Source: Plasmodium brasilianum
Lineage: Eukaryota > Apicomplexa > Aconoidasida > Haemosporida > Plasmodiidae
Direction of reading: 5' to 3'
DNA length: 64,000 nucleotides
Assembly (NCBI RefSeq): GCF_023973825.1
Contig: NC_090122.1
Coordinates: 558,001-622,000 of the forward strand
Under the pieces are notes generated by a model, which made no database searches, had not been told where the DNA came from, and was given only the letters and a program-made list of their open reading frames with translations. The translations under genes and the position numbers were made by a program. This document shows, in pieces, positions 63,799 to 64,000 of the stretch (position 1 is its first letter; every line of letters starts with the position of its first letter).

Positions 63799-64000
63799 AT
63801 ATGTATATATATGTACGTTTTATAGAATGCTTTACGACTGAGATGAATAAAGCTGAATGATGATGTTTCTTAATAGATGCTACTTTTTATGCATATATGT
63901 ACCTGTGTATATATATATAATTGCTATAATTACATACATACATATGTGCTTATATACAAAAATGCATATATGCGCAGCACGACAAAAGAGGAATGGTATC
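63089..64000 (+). CDS. PPIL3-like cyclophilin, cut by window end
   Basis: Exons 63089-63166, 63382-63434, 63561-63669 and a fourth from 63978 to beyond the window; junctions in phase. The visible 87 residues read '[20 protein letters not shown]', then '[18 protein letters not shown]' and '[19 protein letters not shown]', ending 'HDKRGMVS...'. This tracks the start of human PPIL3, a single-domain cyclophilin associated with the spliceosome, so a nuclear role in splicing is a reasonable inference. The catalytic Arg of the 'FHR' motif is present. There is no signal peptide, unlike CYP19B in the same window. The intron between exons 3 and 4 contains a (TA)n tract of about 65 bases at 63719-63785. 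Position beside PDX2 agrees with a cyclophilin there in P. falciparum. Confidence 0.9.
63719..63800. repeat. (TA)n microsatellite in PPIL3-like intron 3
   Basis: One of the longest near-pure TA runs in the window, grading into 'tatgta' units. It lies inside the intron, between 63669 and 63978. Confidence 0.9.

Overview
This window is nuclear DNA from a malaria parasite (genus Plasmodium). It is very AT-rich, with long poly-A/T and (TA)n tracts between genes. Short introns with GT..AG ends are common, coding regions carry Asn/Lys/Ser/Asp-rich inserts, and the gene set is Plasmodium-specific: tandem falcipain/vivapain proteases, an ApiAP2 factor, RON4, PDX2 and a DHHC acyltransferase. The protease trio followed directly by ApiAP2 and CYP19B, with no further protease copy after the cyclophilin, differs from the P. 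falciparum arrangement I remember. Together with the high AT content this suggests a human or primate species such as P. malariae or P. ovale; that species guess is inference.

Layout: 1.2-8.4 kb, a very large (about 2,400 residue) filamin-repeat protein on the plus strand, broken once in a 32-base poly-A. 9.1-10.0 kb, a small Trp/Tyr-rich protein (+). 10.7-13.2 kb, a 12-exon secreted protein (-), possibly a divergent SIL1-like ER factor. 17.2-21.1 kb, the SET-domain lysine methyltransferase SET7 (+, 7 exons). 22.2-32.3 kb, three single-exon papain-family cysteine proteases in tandem on the minus strand. 34.8-36.4 kb, a compact two-AP2-domain transcription factor (+). 37.0-38.1 kb, the secretory cyclophilin CYP19B (-). 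39.3-40.2 kb, an unknown charged coiled-coil protein (-). 42.7-46.1 kb, a DHHC palmitoyltransferase (+, at least 10 exons). 47.3-50.4 kb, rhoptry neck protein RON4 (-, 3 exons). 52.2-57.5 kb, a serine esterase (-) with a frame break in a 21-base poly-A that separates the nucleophile from the probable catalytic His. 59.7-61.8 kb, PDX2 (-, 7 exons), the glutaminase of vitamin B6 synthesis. 63.1 kb to the end, a PPIL3-like cyclophilin (+), cut by the window edge.

These are not operons; each gene has its own promoter region. Roles span haemoglobin digestion (proteases), chromatin and transcription (SET7, ApiAP2), invasion (RON4), protein lipidation (DHHC), protein folding (two cyclophilins, perhaps the SIL1-like protein), lipid hydrolysis (esterase) and cofactor synthesis (PDX2). 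Spaces between genes and several introns hold minisatellites and microsatellites. No tRNA, rRNA, CRISPR or transposon was recognised. I found no wholly new system. The best leads are the divergent middle protease, a sequence-homogenised tract between the outer two proteases, the two poly-A frame breaks, and the possible SIL1-like factor.
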